From: Bacteroidota bacterium
Lineage (GTDB): Bacteria > Bacteroidota > Bacteroidia > B-17B0 > Aurantibacillaceae
Reading direction: 5' to 3'
Assembly: GCA_016702705.1 (NCBI GenBank)
Contig: JADJDM010000002.1
Span: forward strand, 186,001 to 250,000
DNA length: 64,000 nucleotides
A program made the position numbers and the translations under genes. How positions within the stretch are numbered: position 1 is the stretch's first letter; each line of letters starts with the position of its first letter. Shown in pieces: positions 9,772-20,908 of this stretch. The notes beneath the pieces were generated by a model. It had not been told where the DNA came from and did no database searches. It was given only the letters and a program-made list of their open reading frames with translations.

Positions 9772-11815
9772 TTAAACTCGAATTCCAATAATAGTTACAT
9801 CATCAACTTGTTCATGTTCACCGAGCCATTCAATAAATCGTTTATCTAATTCTAATTGCTGGTCATTCATGCTTAACGATGAAATTGAAATGAGAACGTC
9901 TTGAAGTTGTTTATACTTGAATTTTTTTCCTTTTGGTCCTCCAAATTGGTCGGCATAACCATCTGTAAATAAAAATAATTGATCTCCTTCTTTTAAATCT
10001 AAAGAATGCGTTGTAAATGGAAGTGGATTGTCTGTTTTGCCAATTGCTTGTTTGTTTGCTTTTATTTCTTTTACTTCGGCAACTGAGGCATCCGACACGT
10101 CTGAAGTAAAGTACTATAATGGATTATTTGCTCCACTCTAAGTAATTAATTTGTTTCTTTTATCAAAAGCACAAAGAGAAATATCCATACCGTCTTTAAC
10201 ATCTTTATCGCTTTTAGCAAAGGTTGTTAAAACGAGTTCTCTTGTTTTGTCTAATATTTCCCCGGGCTCTCTTAATCCAAATTCTAAAACGGCTCTGTTT
10301 AAAGCATTGCTACAAACAACGCTAATCATTGCACCAGGGACTCCATGCCCCGTTGAGTCAGCAGCTGCAATAAAGAAAATGTCATCAATGTATTCTGCCC
10401 AATAAAAATCACCAGCAACAATGTCTTTTGGCTTGTAAAGTATAAATGATTCTTTTAAATGTTCTTTAACAAGAGAGAGTGGGGGAAGAATTGCTTCTTG
10501 TAATCTTTTGCATAATTAATACTATCGAGTATTTCTTTTTGTTTTTCCTCTACAATATGCTTTTGTTCCTCAACCAATAGTTTTTGTTTCTGAATAATGC
10601 TGTTTTGTTTTTGTGTTACCTTAAAACGATTAAAAATGAATATAGAAAATACAATCACTAAAAGTAAACCTGAGTAAAGTGCAATGCGTTGTGTTTTTTC
10701 TTGTTTCAGTTTAGCTTGACTTTCGGCTAATTTAGCTTGGCTTACTTTTTTTTCTTCCGAAACTTTTATACTATCTGTTGCGGCCTTTTTATCGTATTCG
10801 TATTGTAATTGGTTTTTAATACTTGCTTTTCGGGTTGCTTCATTATTTACACTATCTTTCATCTGAACATATAGTTCATACATTTCCATTGCTTTCTTAT
10901 AATTGCCTTTTTTTGCATACACGTTTTTTAATAGCTCCGCAGATCTTCTAATATGATCGGGATATCCAAGCTTCTGATTTAATTCAAGTGATTTTAATCC
11001 GTACTCAAGTGCCTTTTCTGTTTTACCAAGTTTAAAATTTATGTTTCCAATAAGTGCTAGGGAAAGCCCAGCGCCTTCTTCATCCTTAATTTCTTTTTTT
11101 ATTGCAAGGCCTTTTAGTAAATACTCAAGCCCTTTTTCTTCTTGTTTTGTTTTTCCTAACAAAGTTCCAATGTTTGTATATAATGTTGCGGTGCCTTTTT
11201 TGTCCTTTAATTCTTCCATCATCGCTAAGCTTTTGTAGCAATACTCGAGCGCCTTTTCATTATCTCCTTTTTTTCTATAACTAGCTGCAATATTATTGTA
11301 ACCAAAAGCAATTCCCTTTTTGTTATCTGTTTGTTTATAGAGATCAATGCTGTGCTGGTAATATTCAATGCCTTTGTCAAATTCACCTTGCGTATTAAAA
11401 ATGTGAGCTATGTTATTATATAAAGTAGCAACTTCAACATTTAGTTTTAGTTCATCATAAATTTTTAAACTTTTGTGATAGTGTTCAAGCGCCTTGCTAA
11501 TGTCACCTTTGTGATTACTAATCCAACCATTGTTGTTAAAGTGCGCGGCGTAATGCTTTAAAAGGTATTATGTGCTATTGAGCCTTTTTTATATTTTGGA
11601 AGATTTGCATTTGAAATCTTAAGTAGTTCATCATTGTATTTCGACCATACTTCGAGGTTTTCTTCTTCTTCAATAAGTTGCATGTAAACTTCACATTTTA
11701 CAGAGTCGTGAATGTTAGTTTTCAAAAGTTTTTTAAGTGAATCAGATGTTTGCCCAAAAACTATATTCTGTAGAAGCAGAAATAAAAAAAGATTGATGAG
11801 GCGATAATTTTGCAT
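9772..11815 (-). pseudogene. TPR-SpoIIE phosphatase, broken by two frameshifts and two amber codons
   Basis: Pieces add up to one 681-residue protein. It has a signal peptide (MQNYRLINLFLFLLL..FGQ), TPR repeats (KALEHYHKSLKIYDEL and similar), a transmembrane helix (LYSGLLLVIVFSIFIF), a coiled coil, and a SpoIIE/PP2C-type phosphatase domain (KDIVAGDFYW, AAADSTGHGVPGA, FLFTDGYADQFGG, VDDVTIIGI). Lesions, in order of reading: one base missing at the A-run 11560-11563, which puts a TAA in frame; one base missing at the T-run 10506-10509, cutting the protein before the phosphatase domain; TAG at 10138-10140, where relatives have an aromatic residue before SGANNPL; TAG at 10114-10116, where they have W or Y. 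An almost complete paralogue lies at 35055-37513. Four lesions make a functional product very unlikely. Confidence 0.88.
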
Positions 11816-11874
11816 TTTTAAATATACAAATTAAAATCAAAATCTATTTAAGAGTAATTTAAAACTTAGTCAAG

Positions 11875-14227
11875 TTATAAATTACTTCGCCATCTTTTAT
11901 TCCTCGGCGCTTTGGAATTAAATTTATCCATTTTTTGGTATGCCCTTATCAATGAACTTGGTAATTCACCTTTATAAGTTATTTTGTAATAAGAAAAACC
12001 ATTAAAGGGAATTTCATTTTTACCATTGTAAATTTTTAATCGATTATTCGTTCCGTTTTCTTTGAAGTAATATCGGAATGCACTTGCTCGTTGTTTTGTC
12101 AGTTCGTTAAATCTTTTATTTATCAGGTCGCTGCCAACAAACAACCTGCACTTTTCCTGCACTGTAAAAACAAAGGCGCCACTGTAATTTTTGTTTAAAT
12201 ACTTTACAAATGATGAATCTTTTGCCGACATTTTTACCACTTCCATAGAATCATCTTCCGTATAAGATTGTTCTTTTATTTTGTTGTGAAGTAAAAAGTA
12301 TTTCTTTTTGGCTTCGTAAAACAGAATATGTTCTTTTTCTTTTTCAGTATAATGCATAGGCTGAACAGTTATGCTAGCATCTGGATTTTCTTCAAGAAAG
12401 TTAGCCATTTTTTTTGCAAATTTTTCTTGCGACTTTGTTAATTCACTTTGACGCATTTCCCATTTTACGCTTAATGATTTTTCAATCTCATTTTCGTTTT
12501 CTCTAACTTTTGATGAATTAAATGTTGCTGGAGGCTTAATAAATATGTTTTTTACTAAATCAAGAATAGCGTCTTTTAAATGAAACTTTGGATTTTTTAA
12601 ATTACCGTTTATTGGTATTTCATAATCAATTACATTGCCCCGCTCTCTTACAAATGCCATGATTAAAGGAACAGGAATCCACTTTGTGTCTTTATTTCTT
12701 AAGCGATTTCCAACCCTAGGGTCAATTATTACAAGATGATTATGACTTTTAATGTTTCCATTTCTTACACTCCATGTTCCTTTCATTTCTATTTTTCCTC
12801 TGTCAATTGGAAAAGATGTATAATTAATTATGTATGGATTAAATAGACTTAAAGGGCACTTTGTCTATGTGATATTGCAAATCAAAATCAGAACTGTCTC
12901 GTGGATTAATACTAAGTTCAAGTACTGCATTTCCGTAAGGTTTTATGCCAGATTTGAAAGAAACTTTAAGCATTTCTTTTGTCTTATCTATTGAATCAGC
13001 TTCCATAAAAAAGGGGTATACACCTGCTGAAAATTTTTCACTTAAGGAGTATTCCTCATATTCCAATTTGGCTCTGTTAATCTCTAATCGGTTTACACGA
13101 TAATAGCTTCGGAAAAAATTTTTGGCGAGTTTTTCTACATAACTTGCAATCTCAAGAATAAGATTAAAACGCTCAGTGTGCCCTGATGCGTTAATAACAT
13201 TGCCCCCACCTTTACCAAAAATGGTTTGAAAATTATCTAGTTGATCATAATGTTCGTATAGAACAAAAGGCTCATTAAGCAATACTGTATCAAAAATATA
13301 TTTTTTGTTTCTGGGATTAAGTTCAATCACACCTATTGTAAATTTTTCAAAAGCAACAAAATCCTCGCCATCCTCTTTTCCAAAATGAAAATCGTTTACT
13401 GTAACTTTACCTTGCATGTTTAGATTACTAGCATCATTAAAATTGCCATTTGCGTTTATTTTCGCATCTAAATTCGCTGTGAATTTCCCATAATTAATCA
13501 TGTCTTTAAGGTACTGCTCAATTATTTGTAAATCGTATTTTTCAATTTCAGCGTTTAATTTATAATCGAGATTGTTAACATTAATATTGAGGACACCATT
13601 CATGTTTCCTTTGCCGATGCCTGCTAAAAATGAATAATTAAAAGCAATAGTATCAGCACCCCAGCCTATTTTAGTACTAGTGATGTTTACATTTTTAATG
13701 AAATAATTTACAGGAGTCATGTTTTCATAATAATGAAATTGACCTTCATTAAACTTTAAACTGCTTATGATAAAACGAATGGATGGTTCATTAGTACTTG
13801 TACTATCAGAGGAAAATTTTTTAATTACATCTTCAAAATTAAGGTTGTGTTTATCTCCTTTCTGTGAAATTCTGCCTATTGGATGATCTAATGCCAGTTC
13901 CCCAATGTCAATGGTCTTTGAACTAAGTTTAAGAAGGGCTATGTTTGCGCTTATGCCATCGGCGCTTAAAGCCAAAGTATCACTGTTTAATTCATAGATT
14001 TTAGGATTGTTTAAATAAATATAACCTGTAAATGGATTTACATAAACATAATCAACCTTGATTTCTCTACCACTAAATTCTACATCATATTTTTCGAGAA
14101 GGTATTTCGCAATGGGAGATATAAATACGATAATTAGTATAAAAACTCCTACTACAGAAAAAATAGAAGTTAAAAAAACTTTTTTTATTTTCGATTTTAC
14201 GCCTTTAGATTTTTTTTCTGAACTCAT
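11875..14227 (-). pseudogene. AsmA/DUF748-like envelope protein, one frameshift
   Basis: An N-terminal transmembrane segment (residues about 17-40) anchors a long beta-rich body typical of DUF748/AsmA-like proteins (DYVYVNPFTGYIYLNNPKIY, then KPYGNAVLELSINPRDSSDF). The first part stops at a TAA at 12839-12841. Removing one base at 12841-12843 joins it to the second part through NPYIINYTSFPIDRGKIEM and restores a 783-residue protein. The C-terminal region (WEMRQSELTKSQEKFAKKMA onward) is charged and OmpA-like in its concern with residue spacing, but I cannot name a domain there. Its ATG overlaps the mlaD stop by 4 nt (ATGA), so it belongs to the lipid-transport operon. AsmA-like proteins are linked to phospholipid traffic, which fits. 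The frameshift may be a sequencing error. Confidence 0.8.
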
Positions 14228-14931
14228 TTTTTCTTTTTATCCTTGTCTTTTTTCTTTTTAAAAAAGCCTCTTAATAAAACATTTTTGCTGGCAGCATTCA
14301 TGTTTTGTTTAAATCCTCCAGCGCCTTGCTTAATGTTAATAATTGTTTCATCAACGTTTTGCGCAAGGGCACTATCCATTAATAATTTCCCAAGAGTTCC
14401 TCTTCCTGCTCTTACTTCAGCACTAATAGCTGCTATATCTCCCGTTATGGCGGCAGAATTTTCGGTTGTTACTTTTAGGTTGGCTAATATGTCATCCATA
14501 CTTATGGGCTGAACAGTTTCTATATGATCTCCATCGGCTAATTCTTTTTTGCCAGGAGTTCCTGGTGTGATTGTTACAATTTTATTTCCCATGAGCCCAT
14601 CGCTACCAATAATGGCTTTTGCATTTTTTTTCATGAATTTTTGCGAACTCTTGTCAATAATCATATCCACTCTAACTGTTGAATCTGTTATTTGTGCTAT
14701 ATCGTCAACGATACCTACATTAATTCCTGAAAATCTAACGTTATTGCCAACTTGTAAACCGCTAATGTCTTTGAATACGCCGCTAATCAAAAATGTATTA
14801 TTAAAGAGTTGTTTTTTTTCTCCTATAAGATAGATTCCTGCAATTAGTAATACTATACTTGTACTTACAAATATGCCGAGCTTAATTTTAGCAGACTTTC
14901 CGTCGGCTGTTTTTTTTATTGTTTTTTCCAC
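14224..14931 (-). CDS. mlaD: MCE/MlaD-family lipid-binding protein
   Basis: 235 residues, GTG start. One N-terminal transmembrane helix (IFVSTSIVLLIAGIYLI, about 20-36) is followed by a single MCE domain: FKDISGLQVGNNVRFSGINV and IGSDGLMGNKIVTITPG. A helical tail follows, ending in a very lysine-rich stretch (FFKKKKDKDKKKK). By family knowledge MlaD forms a hexameric ring that receives phospholipids in the periplasm and docks on MlaE-MlaF. It lies 14 nt after mlaF and overlaps the next gene by ATGA. The periplasmic shuttle MlaC, the outer-membrane MlaA and the STAS protein MlaB are not present locally. Confidence 0.9.
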   Translation of the reverse strand: MEKTIKKTADGKSAKIKLGIFVSTSIVLLIAGIYLIGEKKQLFNNTFLISGVFKDISGLQVGNNVRFSGINVGIVDDIAQITDSTVRVDMIIDKSSQKFMKKNAKAIIGSDGLMGNKIVTITPGTPGKKELADGDHIETVQPISMDDILANLKVTTENSAAITGDIAAISAEVRAGRGTLGKLLMDSALAQNVDETIINIKQGAGGFKQNMNAASKNVLLRGFFKKKKDKDKKKK

Positions 14932-14945
14932 GATATAATTTTTAA

Positions 14946-15680
14946 CTAATTAAAAAATGAACTTACCCACTCATCTTTTGATTCAGATAGTTCTTTGTAA
15001 GTTCCTTCAATATATGTTTTTCCATCCTTTATAATAATCATTCGGTTTGCTGTAATGCGGGCGCATTCCATGTCATGTGTAATGATAATAGAAGCTGTGT
15101 TGTATTTTTTCTGTACATCCAAAATCAGTCTGCTTATTTCTCTGGAGGTGATGGGGTCTAGACCTGTTGTAGGTTCATCATATAAAATAATTTCTGGTTT
15201 TAGCATTAAGGTACGCGCTAGTCCAACTCGTTTTCTCATTCCTCCTGAAAGTTCCGAAGGCATTTTATCTATTGCTTCTTCTAGTCCAACATTTTTTAAT
15301 GCTTCAATTACAAGTTCATCTATGTCTTCTATCGATTTAGTTTTTAAGTCGCGAAGATGAAATGCAAGGTTTTCTCTAACTGATTTGGAATCGTACAAAG
15401 CGGCACTCTGAAAAAGAAAGCCTACTTTTTTTCGCAATGCATTTAGTTTTTCATTTTCTAATCCATAAATGTTTTCACCCAACAAAATAATTTCTCCTTC
15501 GTCTGGTTCAATTAAACCTACCAAACATTTGATGAGTACAGATTTTCCACTTCCTGATTTCCCCAATACAACAAGATTTTCTCCTTCACTTATTTTAATG
15601 CACATGTCATCCAACACCATGTTGTTACCAAATGATTTATTTAAATGCTGAACTTCGGCTTTAATTTTTTCTTTGTTCAT
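14946..15680 (-). CDS. mlaF: MlaF-type ABC transporter ATP-binding protein
   Basis: 244 residues, cytoplasmic ATPase of the MCE transporter. Walker A GKSGSGKS is at 40-47, the signature LSGGMRKRVGLARTL at about 144-158, and Walker B IILYDEPTTGLDP follows; the switch histidine is in IIITHDM. The signature form LSGGMRKR is the one seen in Mla ATPases. The ATG overlaps the mlaE stop by one base (TAATG), so translation of the two subunits is coupled. Confidence 0.93.
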   Translation of the reverse strand: MNKEKIKAEVQHLNKSFGNNMVLDDMCIKISEGENLVVLGKSGSGKSVLIKCLVGLIEPDEGEIILLGENIYGLENEKLNALRKKVGFLFQSAALYDSKSVRENLAFHLRDLKTKSIEDIDELVIEALKNVGLEEAIDKMPSELSGGMRKRVGLARTLMLKPEIILYDEPTTGLDPITSREISRLILDVQKKYNTASIIITHDMECARITANRMIIIKDGKTYIEGTYKELSESKDEWVSSFFN

Positions 15681-16492
15681 TAGCTAAAAAGACTTGTGAT
15701 ACGTACCGCAATCATATCCATGATAAAGATTATCAATGAACCCATTACCACTGCAGAATTTGCTGCAATTCCAACCCCTTCTGTTCCTTTGTTTGAATTA
15801 TACCCTTTATAGCAGCTTATTATTCCTACTGCAAATCCAAAGAAAATTGTTTTAATTGTAGCTGGAAAAATATCTTCAAAAGTTAGCTCCTCAAATACTT
15901 TTAAAAAGAATAAATGAAAACTAACATCTCCATCTAAATTAACACCTATATACGATCCATATAAAGCAACGGCATCAGCAGCAATTACCAATACCGGCAA
16001 CATTAAAGTGGCAGCCATAACACGCGTAACTACAATATATTTGAATGGGTTTATTCCAGAAACTTCCATCGCATCTATTTGCTCTGTTACTTTCATGGAG
16101 GCTAATTCAGCTCCAATTCCTGAGCCTACTTTTCCTGCAAATATTAATGCGGTAATCACTGGTCCAATTTCTCTTATAATGGAAACGGCAACCATTGCAG
16201 GTAACCACGATTCAGCTCCAAATTCGGCAAGTGTAGGGCGTGACTGTATTGTTAGTACAAGCCCCATAATAAAAGCAGTTGTTGCTACAAGTGGAAACGA
16301 TTTGTTGCCTACAAGATATGCCTGCTTAATAAACTCGGCAAACTCATAAGGTGGTTTAAAAAGTTCTTTAAAAAAACGACCGCAAAACATAGTTACAAGC
16401 GCAGCTTCCTCAAAAAAACTTTTCGCTTTTTTTAAGTAAGAATTTTCTGAAGACTCTACTGGTTTTGCTTTTGATTTTATTTCTTCCGGCAT
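15680..16492 (-). CDS. mlaE: MlaE-type ABC transporter permease
   Basis: 270 residues. After a charged cytoplasmic N-terminus there is an amphipathic interfacial helix and about five membrane segments. Family motifs include AFIMGLVLTIQSRP, REIGPVITALIFAGKVGSG, AELASMKVTEQIDAMEVSG and GVGIAANSAVVMGSL. It forms the membrane dimer that passes lipids between the MlaD ring and the inner membrane. It is the first gene of the operon mlaE-mlaF-mlaD-DUF748, which may read on into the SpoIIE and lipoprotein genes. No clear -7 box is seen in the 370 nt upstream. Confidence 0.93.
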   Translation of the reverse strand: MPEEIKSKAKPVESSENSYLKKAKSFFEEAALVTMFCGRFFKELFKPPYEFAEFIKQAYLVGNKSFPLVATTAFIMGLVLTIQSRPTLAEFGAESWLPAMVAVSIIREIGPVITALIFAGKVGSGIGAELASMKVTEQIDAMEVSGINPFKYIVVTRVMAATLMLPVLVIAADAVALYGSYIGVNLDGDVSFHLFFLKVFEELTFEDIFPATIKTIFFGFAVGIISCYKGYNSNKGTEGVGIAANSAVVMGSLIIFIMDMIAVRITSLFS

Positions 16493-16864
16493 TCGCTAGT
16501 AGCTGTTAGTTTAGGTGACTTTTGAAAAACATTTAATTAATTTCTTGCATTATTTTATGCGCTTTGGCAAAGATGGATGATTTGCGCTTGAATAAATTGC
16601 AAAAATCTTTCAATAAATTACATTATTCACGGGTTTCGCCTGTGAGAAGAAAGTTGACTTCTTTTAAATTGATTTGGTAGAATTATTTGTTTGAGTATTT
16701 ACTCGGATTAAACTGTGGCAATAAAAAGTTGAGATCTAAAAAGCTTTTTCACTTAAATAATGATGTGTAAAATCAGTTAGGCTTAATTTAAACGCATTAA
16801 TCCATATTTCTTTTAATAGAAATATGGATTAAAAATTGGAATGATTGGTAAAATGAATTGTATT
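16493..16864. other. 372-bp gene-free region between mlaE and the adhesin gene
   Basis: It holds the upstream region of mlaE on one side and the end of the adhesin transcription unit on the other. I see one long hairpin (16799-16830, listed separately) and no reading frame, tRNA or TAnnTTTG box that I can support. Confidence 0.5.
16799..16830 (-). terminator. hairpin downstream of the adhesin gene, probable terminator
   Basis: A perfect 13-bp stem (AATCCATATTTCT / AGAAATATGGATT) with a 6-nt loop lies 34 nt past the adhesin stop. There is no good T-run on the minus-strand side, so it could instead be an mRNA 3'-end stabiliser. Confidence 0.5.
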
Positions 16865-19527
16865 CTATTCCTTGACTATCTTTTTAATTATCGATTCACC
16901 TCCATGTTTAATAACAAGGTAATAGATGCCACCGCTTAATTGAGAAATGTTAATTCGATTGCTACCTGCTTGAATTTTATTTTCATAGACAACTTTACCT
17001 AAGACATCCGTAATTTTTAATTCTGAATTGTCAGGGCTATTTATGTTAAAACCACCATTGTTAGGATTTGGGAATACAATAATTGATGAAGCAACGTTTT
17101 GTTCATCATTAATTCCAATTACATTTACGTTTATGCAATCGCTTGTATCCACACAGCCATTTTTACTTAAAGCTATGGCATAATTTGCATTTGAGGGAGC
17201 AGTAAATGATTGGTTAGTTTCACCAGTAATTATAGTGTATACAGCAGGTTGAATGGTGTTATTGCAAGTTAACCATTGATAGTTTGCACTTACTTGATTT
17301 GCACTTAAGAGAAAACCTGAAACGGTAGTGCTTGTGTCTATTGTCGTCACTATTAAATTTAAATTTACTATCGAATCACATCCATATATACTTTGGAATG
17401 TTTCTGTGTAATTCCCGGCATTAGTTAGTGTTTGTGTGCCAAAAATATAATTTGTTCCGTTACAAATTGTACTTGAAATAGATTGATTATAATTTGGTGA
17501 AACAGTTAGAGATACAGTATCCGAGTTTGTTACTCCGCAACTTCCCATTATACTACAAAAGTACTGAACGCCAGCTAATGAATCGTCTACACTTGATATT
17601 TGAAGATCAGGTAAAGATGCTCCTGAATAAATTCCTCCATCATTAATTGGAATTCCATTTGCATACCATTGATAAAATGAACCAGGGATAATAACATCTA
17701 CAACACTAAATGCTGATGAAGAGTTTCTGCACACGTTTTGGTTTGATGGTTGGCTTATAATAATAGGAGCTGATTGCACGTTTAAAGTTATAATGGAGCT
17801 TGTATCTGCACCGCATGGTGTTGATACGATTAAACGATATTGATAATTATTATAATTAATTGGTGTAGGATAAATTTCTAAATTAATGTTAGGGCCAAAT
17901 TGACTTTCATAATATTCCACTCCGCTTATGTTTACAAAACCTGTCCCGCTATTTACTTGCCATGTAGGAGTGAAATTAGTTCCAATTACAGGGATGGAGA
18001 ATGTTACGTTGCCTCCTTCGCATACAGCTGAAGTACTTGCTTGCGTTGAGATTGAAGGGATTATGCATTGTGAAATGGTTGAAACATAGTAATCAATATC
18101 ATTTACTTGATTCACTGTTAGATTACTTGTGCCAGCTGAAAAGTCGAAGTCAACAGTTGATTCATAATATCCAGATGAGTGAACAGAAAAGTTATTTCCA
18201 ATTGTTATATTTTCACCACCATCTCCATCTAAGCCCCCAACTGTTTCTACCCAAGAAAAAGAAAGATCTTCGTTTAGTTTTAGTATATATGAATCTGTAT
18301 TAGGAGCGCCAGCTGTTGCAGATATTATTGCTGTGCCAAATCCTGGGTCAAAATCCATAGTTCCATTAAAATTACCAGTAATATAAATACTGCCAATTTT
18401 GTCAACAGTAAAATCAATCATTCTGCAACCATTGTTAATTTGCCCATAAGAAACTGCATTAATGTAATTGCCATCCCAATCTAATTTTTGTACATAAAGT
18501 TGTGTTGTTGTACTTCCGCCATCTAATGTGTTTGTGTTTGCACCCGGGTCAAAATCAACAAGGTCACCAAATCTACCAGATACGATGACGTTGTAATTGC
18601 TTGTGATTTCAATGTTGACAGGAGTAACGCCATAAGCAGATGGACTGGTGGTTGAATTGGCCCAAACAAAATTTGCACCTGCATCTAGCTTAACAATAAA
18701 CTCACTTACATTGCTTACAGTTGCATTGAAAACACCAGCGTTGGGATTTAAATCAACAGTACCTTCAAAGGTGCCAGTAAAATAGTAGTTGTTTTGGTTG
18801 TCAGATTTTAATGCGACTGCTTTATCGTTACCTGCACCACCAATTGTTTTAACCCATTGTAGCGCACCTAAATAATTTAATTGTAATGCAAAGGCATCGC
18901 TGCCACCGTTTGAGGTTTTGCTTGTAACACCAGCGTTTGGATCAAAATCACAGGTACCAGTAAACCAACCACTAACTAAAATATTGTAACCAGCATCAAT
19001 AGATATTTGTAATGGGGTTATGTCTCCAGTAGAAGGAAATGCCTTTACCCAATTAAATGTAGATGAAGTGTCAAGTGCAAGAACAAAAATTCTTGAAGGG
19101 AACCAGCTGTTAAATTGCTTACACCAGCATCAGGATTAAAATCAATTGTTCCACTAAAATAACCTGATATATAAATATTATTTGTTGGGTCTATGGCTAA
19201 ATCTTCAATTCCATTAGCAAATGCACCATCTAAGTTTTTAATCCAAATGGTGTTACCAGCTGGCGATTGTTTTATGATAAATATTCCGTCAATACCTGCA
19301 GGTGTTAAGTATTGTTGTGAAGGAGATGGGTCAATATCAGTTTCTCCATAGTATTTTCCAAGCGTGTAAATATTATTATTTATATCTGTTTTAACTGATG
19401 TGATAATCGCTGTATTCCCATTGGAATGAACTGCTGCAGCCCAATCAAAAGTGTGTGTTTGAGAAAAAGCAAAGTTTGCTAAAAGAATGGATAGAATAGA
19501 GTAAAGGATGTAAGAATTTGTTTTCAT
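16865..19527 (-). pseudogene. T9SS type A adhesin with DFDPG-type repeats, one frameshift
   Basis: A signal peptide (MKTNSYILYSILSILLANFAFS) is followed by about seven 60-residue repeats, each with a D-x-D/N-P motif and a YISGYFSGT or YITGNFNGT strand, resembling the beta-propeller-like SBBP repeats. Ig-like segments follow (STICNGTNYIFGTQTL), then a type A T9SS sorting domain (VFPNPNNGGFNINSPD...GGIYYLVIKHGG). One base is missing in the run 19085-19089 (five A on the plus strand): with six, LQEFFVLALDTSST reads on and bases 18422-19044 become one open frame, giving 887 residues. It is a relative of the giant adhesin at 22692-27599, which has the same repeats. Loss of function or assembly error cannot be separated here. 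Confidence 0.88.
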
Positions 19528-19542
19528 GGTGTAGTTTTAAGT

Positions 19543-19983
19543 TTAATAGGTAATTCTTAATTTGGTTTCGTAAAAAGGGATTACTAATTCGTTTTTACTT
19601 TTTTTATTTATGTTAACCAGAGATGGATTGCTTAAATCAATTATTTCAACATGTTTTTCAAATTCTACAATAAGCGAATCTCCATAAAAGTAGTTTGCAA
19701 TAAGTTTATCATTTCCTCCTTCTAACGTATTAAAAAAGCAAGCTTCGAAATTGTTTTTATTTATTATGAATGGACTAAAAGCATCAGGAATAAATAAGTG
19801 CGTTTTGTTCTGATTTTCTATAGTAAAAAATATTGTTGAACACGAAGCCGTATGCAGTTTTTCGAGCACTTCTATATCAGAAGCAGTAACCTTTATTTTT
19901 GATTCATTAGAATTTCCTAGCTCTGTCAATTTGCCTTTTGCTTTAGAAATAATAGAGGTGAAATTTAGTTCGATTTCGGGCAT
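19543..19983 (-). CDS. hypothetical protein upstream of the adhesin gene
   Basis: 146 residues, not recognised. There is no signal peptide or membrane helix. The sequence is polar with alternating beta-type segments (IKVTASDIEVLEKLHTASC, THLFIPDAFSPFIINKNNF, LIVEFEKHVEIIDLSNPSLV). It ends 15 nt before the adhesin start codon, so the two are probably one transcript. A cytoplasmic role, such as regulation or assembly of the adhesin, is a guess from position only. Confidence 0.6.
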   Translation of the reverse strand: MPEIELNFTSIISKAKGKLTELGNSNESKIKVTASDIEVLEKLHTASCSTIFFTIENQNKTHLFIPDAFSPFIINKNNFEACFFNTLEGGNDKLIANYFYGDSLIVEFEKHVEIIDLSNPSLVNINKKSKNELVIPFYETKLRITY

Positions 19984-20100
19984 TTTATTAAATATTAATT
20001 TTATACAATTTTCTTTTTTTACCCTACCAAAATCACATACTAATTATTATTGCAATAATTTTATTGGAAGCTTTCATGTGTGTATGTATTATTGTTTTTT

Positions 20101-20883
20101 TTAGTTTGTTAAATTATATTCACTTGTAACTTCAGTGTTAGTTAAAGCTTTTGACCAAATTTTCACATTGTCTAATTTCCCATTAAAATAAGTTGTTGAT
20201 GCCCCTGAATACCCGCCAATTCTACCTTTTGCTGTTGTAGTAGTGGTTGGTAAATAAACTATTGAAGTAGCACTTCCAGAGTAGGTAATTGAATTATCTG
20301 CAACGCCATTAAAATACATTTGGAAATTATTTGCGGCATTAAATACTACAGTTACATGCGTCCAAGTATTTGATCTTAATCTAACTGAAGATACACCAGA
20401 ATTTCTGTTGCCAGATGAAGAACCTGTTCCATCACCAATATTTGCTGCTAGTGTTCCTGTTCCTGCAATAGTTTGAATCCAGTAACCATAATAAGTTGAT
20501 GCAACTTGCGCTTGAATAAAGTGGTTACTTGATGCAGCACTATCGCTTGGATTAACCCAAAAAGCAATCGTAAATGGAAAGCTTGGATGTACTGCGTTAG
20601 CATTTGGAAATTCTAAATAAGAACTTGAACCGTTGAAACTAACAGCTTTAGATGCAATATTGTTTCTATCTGCAACAAATGAATGACTAAATCCCGTTGC
20701 GTCATTGTTGTTGCAAGATGTGTCTTGTAAATCTAAATTAAATTTAAAGCCTAATGCAAAACTGGTATCGCAAGGTGTAGTTACAGGTGTACTAGTATTG
20801 TTAGTAGCAGCTGGAGCAGGTGTTTCTTTTTTGCAAGCTGTTAATGCAATAATTACTGGGATAATGAATTTTAATTTTTTCAT
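20101..20883 (-). CDS. LamG-domain lipoprotein
   Basis: 260 residues. The lipobox ALTAC gives a lipidated cysteine at residue 17, followed by KKE and a Thr/Pro/Ala-rich linker. The rest is a LamG/concanavalin-like fold: AVSFNGSSSYLEFPNAN, PFTIAFWVNPSD, WTHVTVVFNAANNFQMYFNG and a closing FNGKLDNVKIWSKALTNTE. Such domains bind carbohydrate or protein ligands. It follows the LamG-T9SS gene by 25 nt and shares its domain type, so the two likely form an operon with related surface roles. Confidence 0.85.
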   Translation of the reverse strand: MKKLKFIIPVIIALTACKKETPAPAATNNTSTPVTTPCDTSFALGFKFNLDLQDTSCNNNDATGFSHSFVADRNNIASKAVSFNGSSSYLEFPNANAVHPSFPFTIAFWVNPSDSAASSNHFIQAQVASTYYGYWIQTIAGTGTLAANIGDGTGSSSGNRNSGVSSVRLRSNTWTHVTVVFNAANNFQMYFNGVADNSITYSGSATSIVYLPTTTTTAKGRIGGYSGASTTYFNGKLDNVKIWSKALTNTEVTSEYNLTN

Positions 20884-20908
20884 AATTTTATTCTAATGAG
20901 TTTATAGA

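Noticed and set aside
10114..10140. The two in-frame TAG codons as a recoded sense codon
   Set aside because: TAG is the genuine stop of rpoC, of the adhesin ending at 6347 and of the gene ending at 37987, so the genetic code is standard here.
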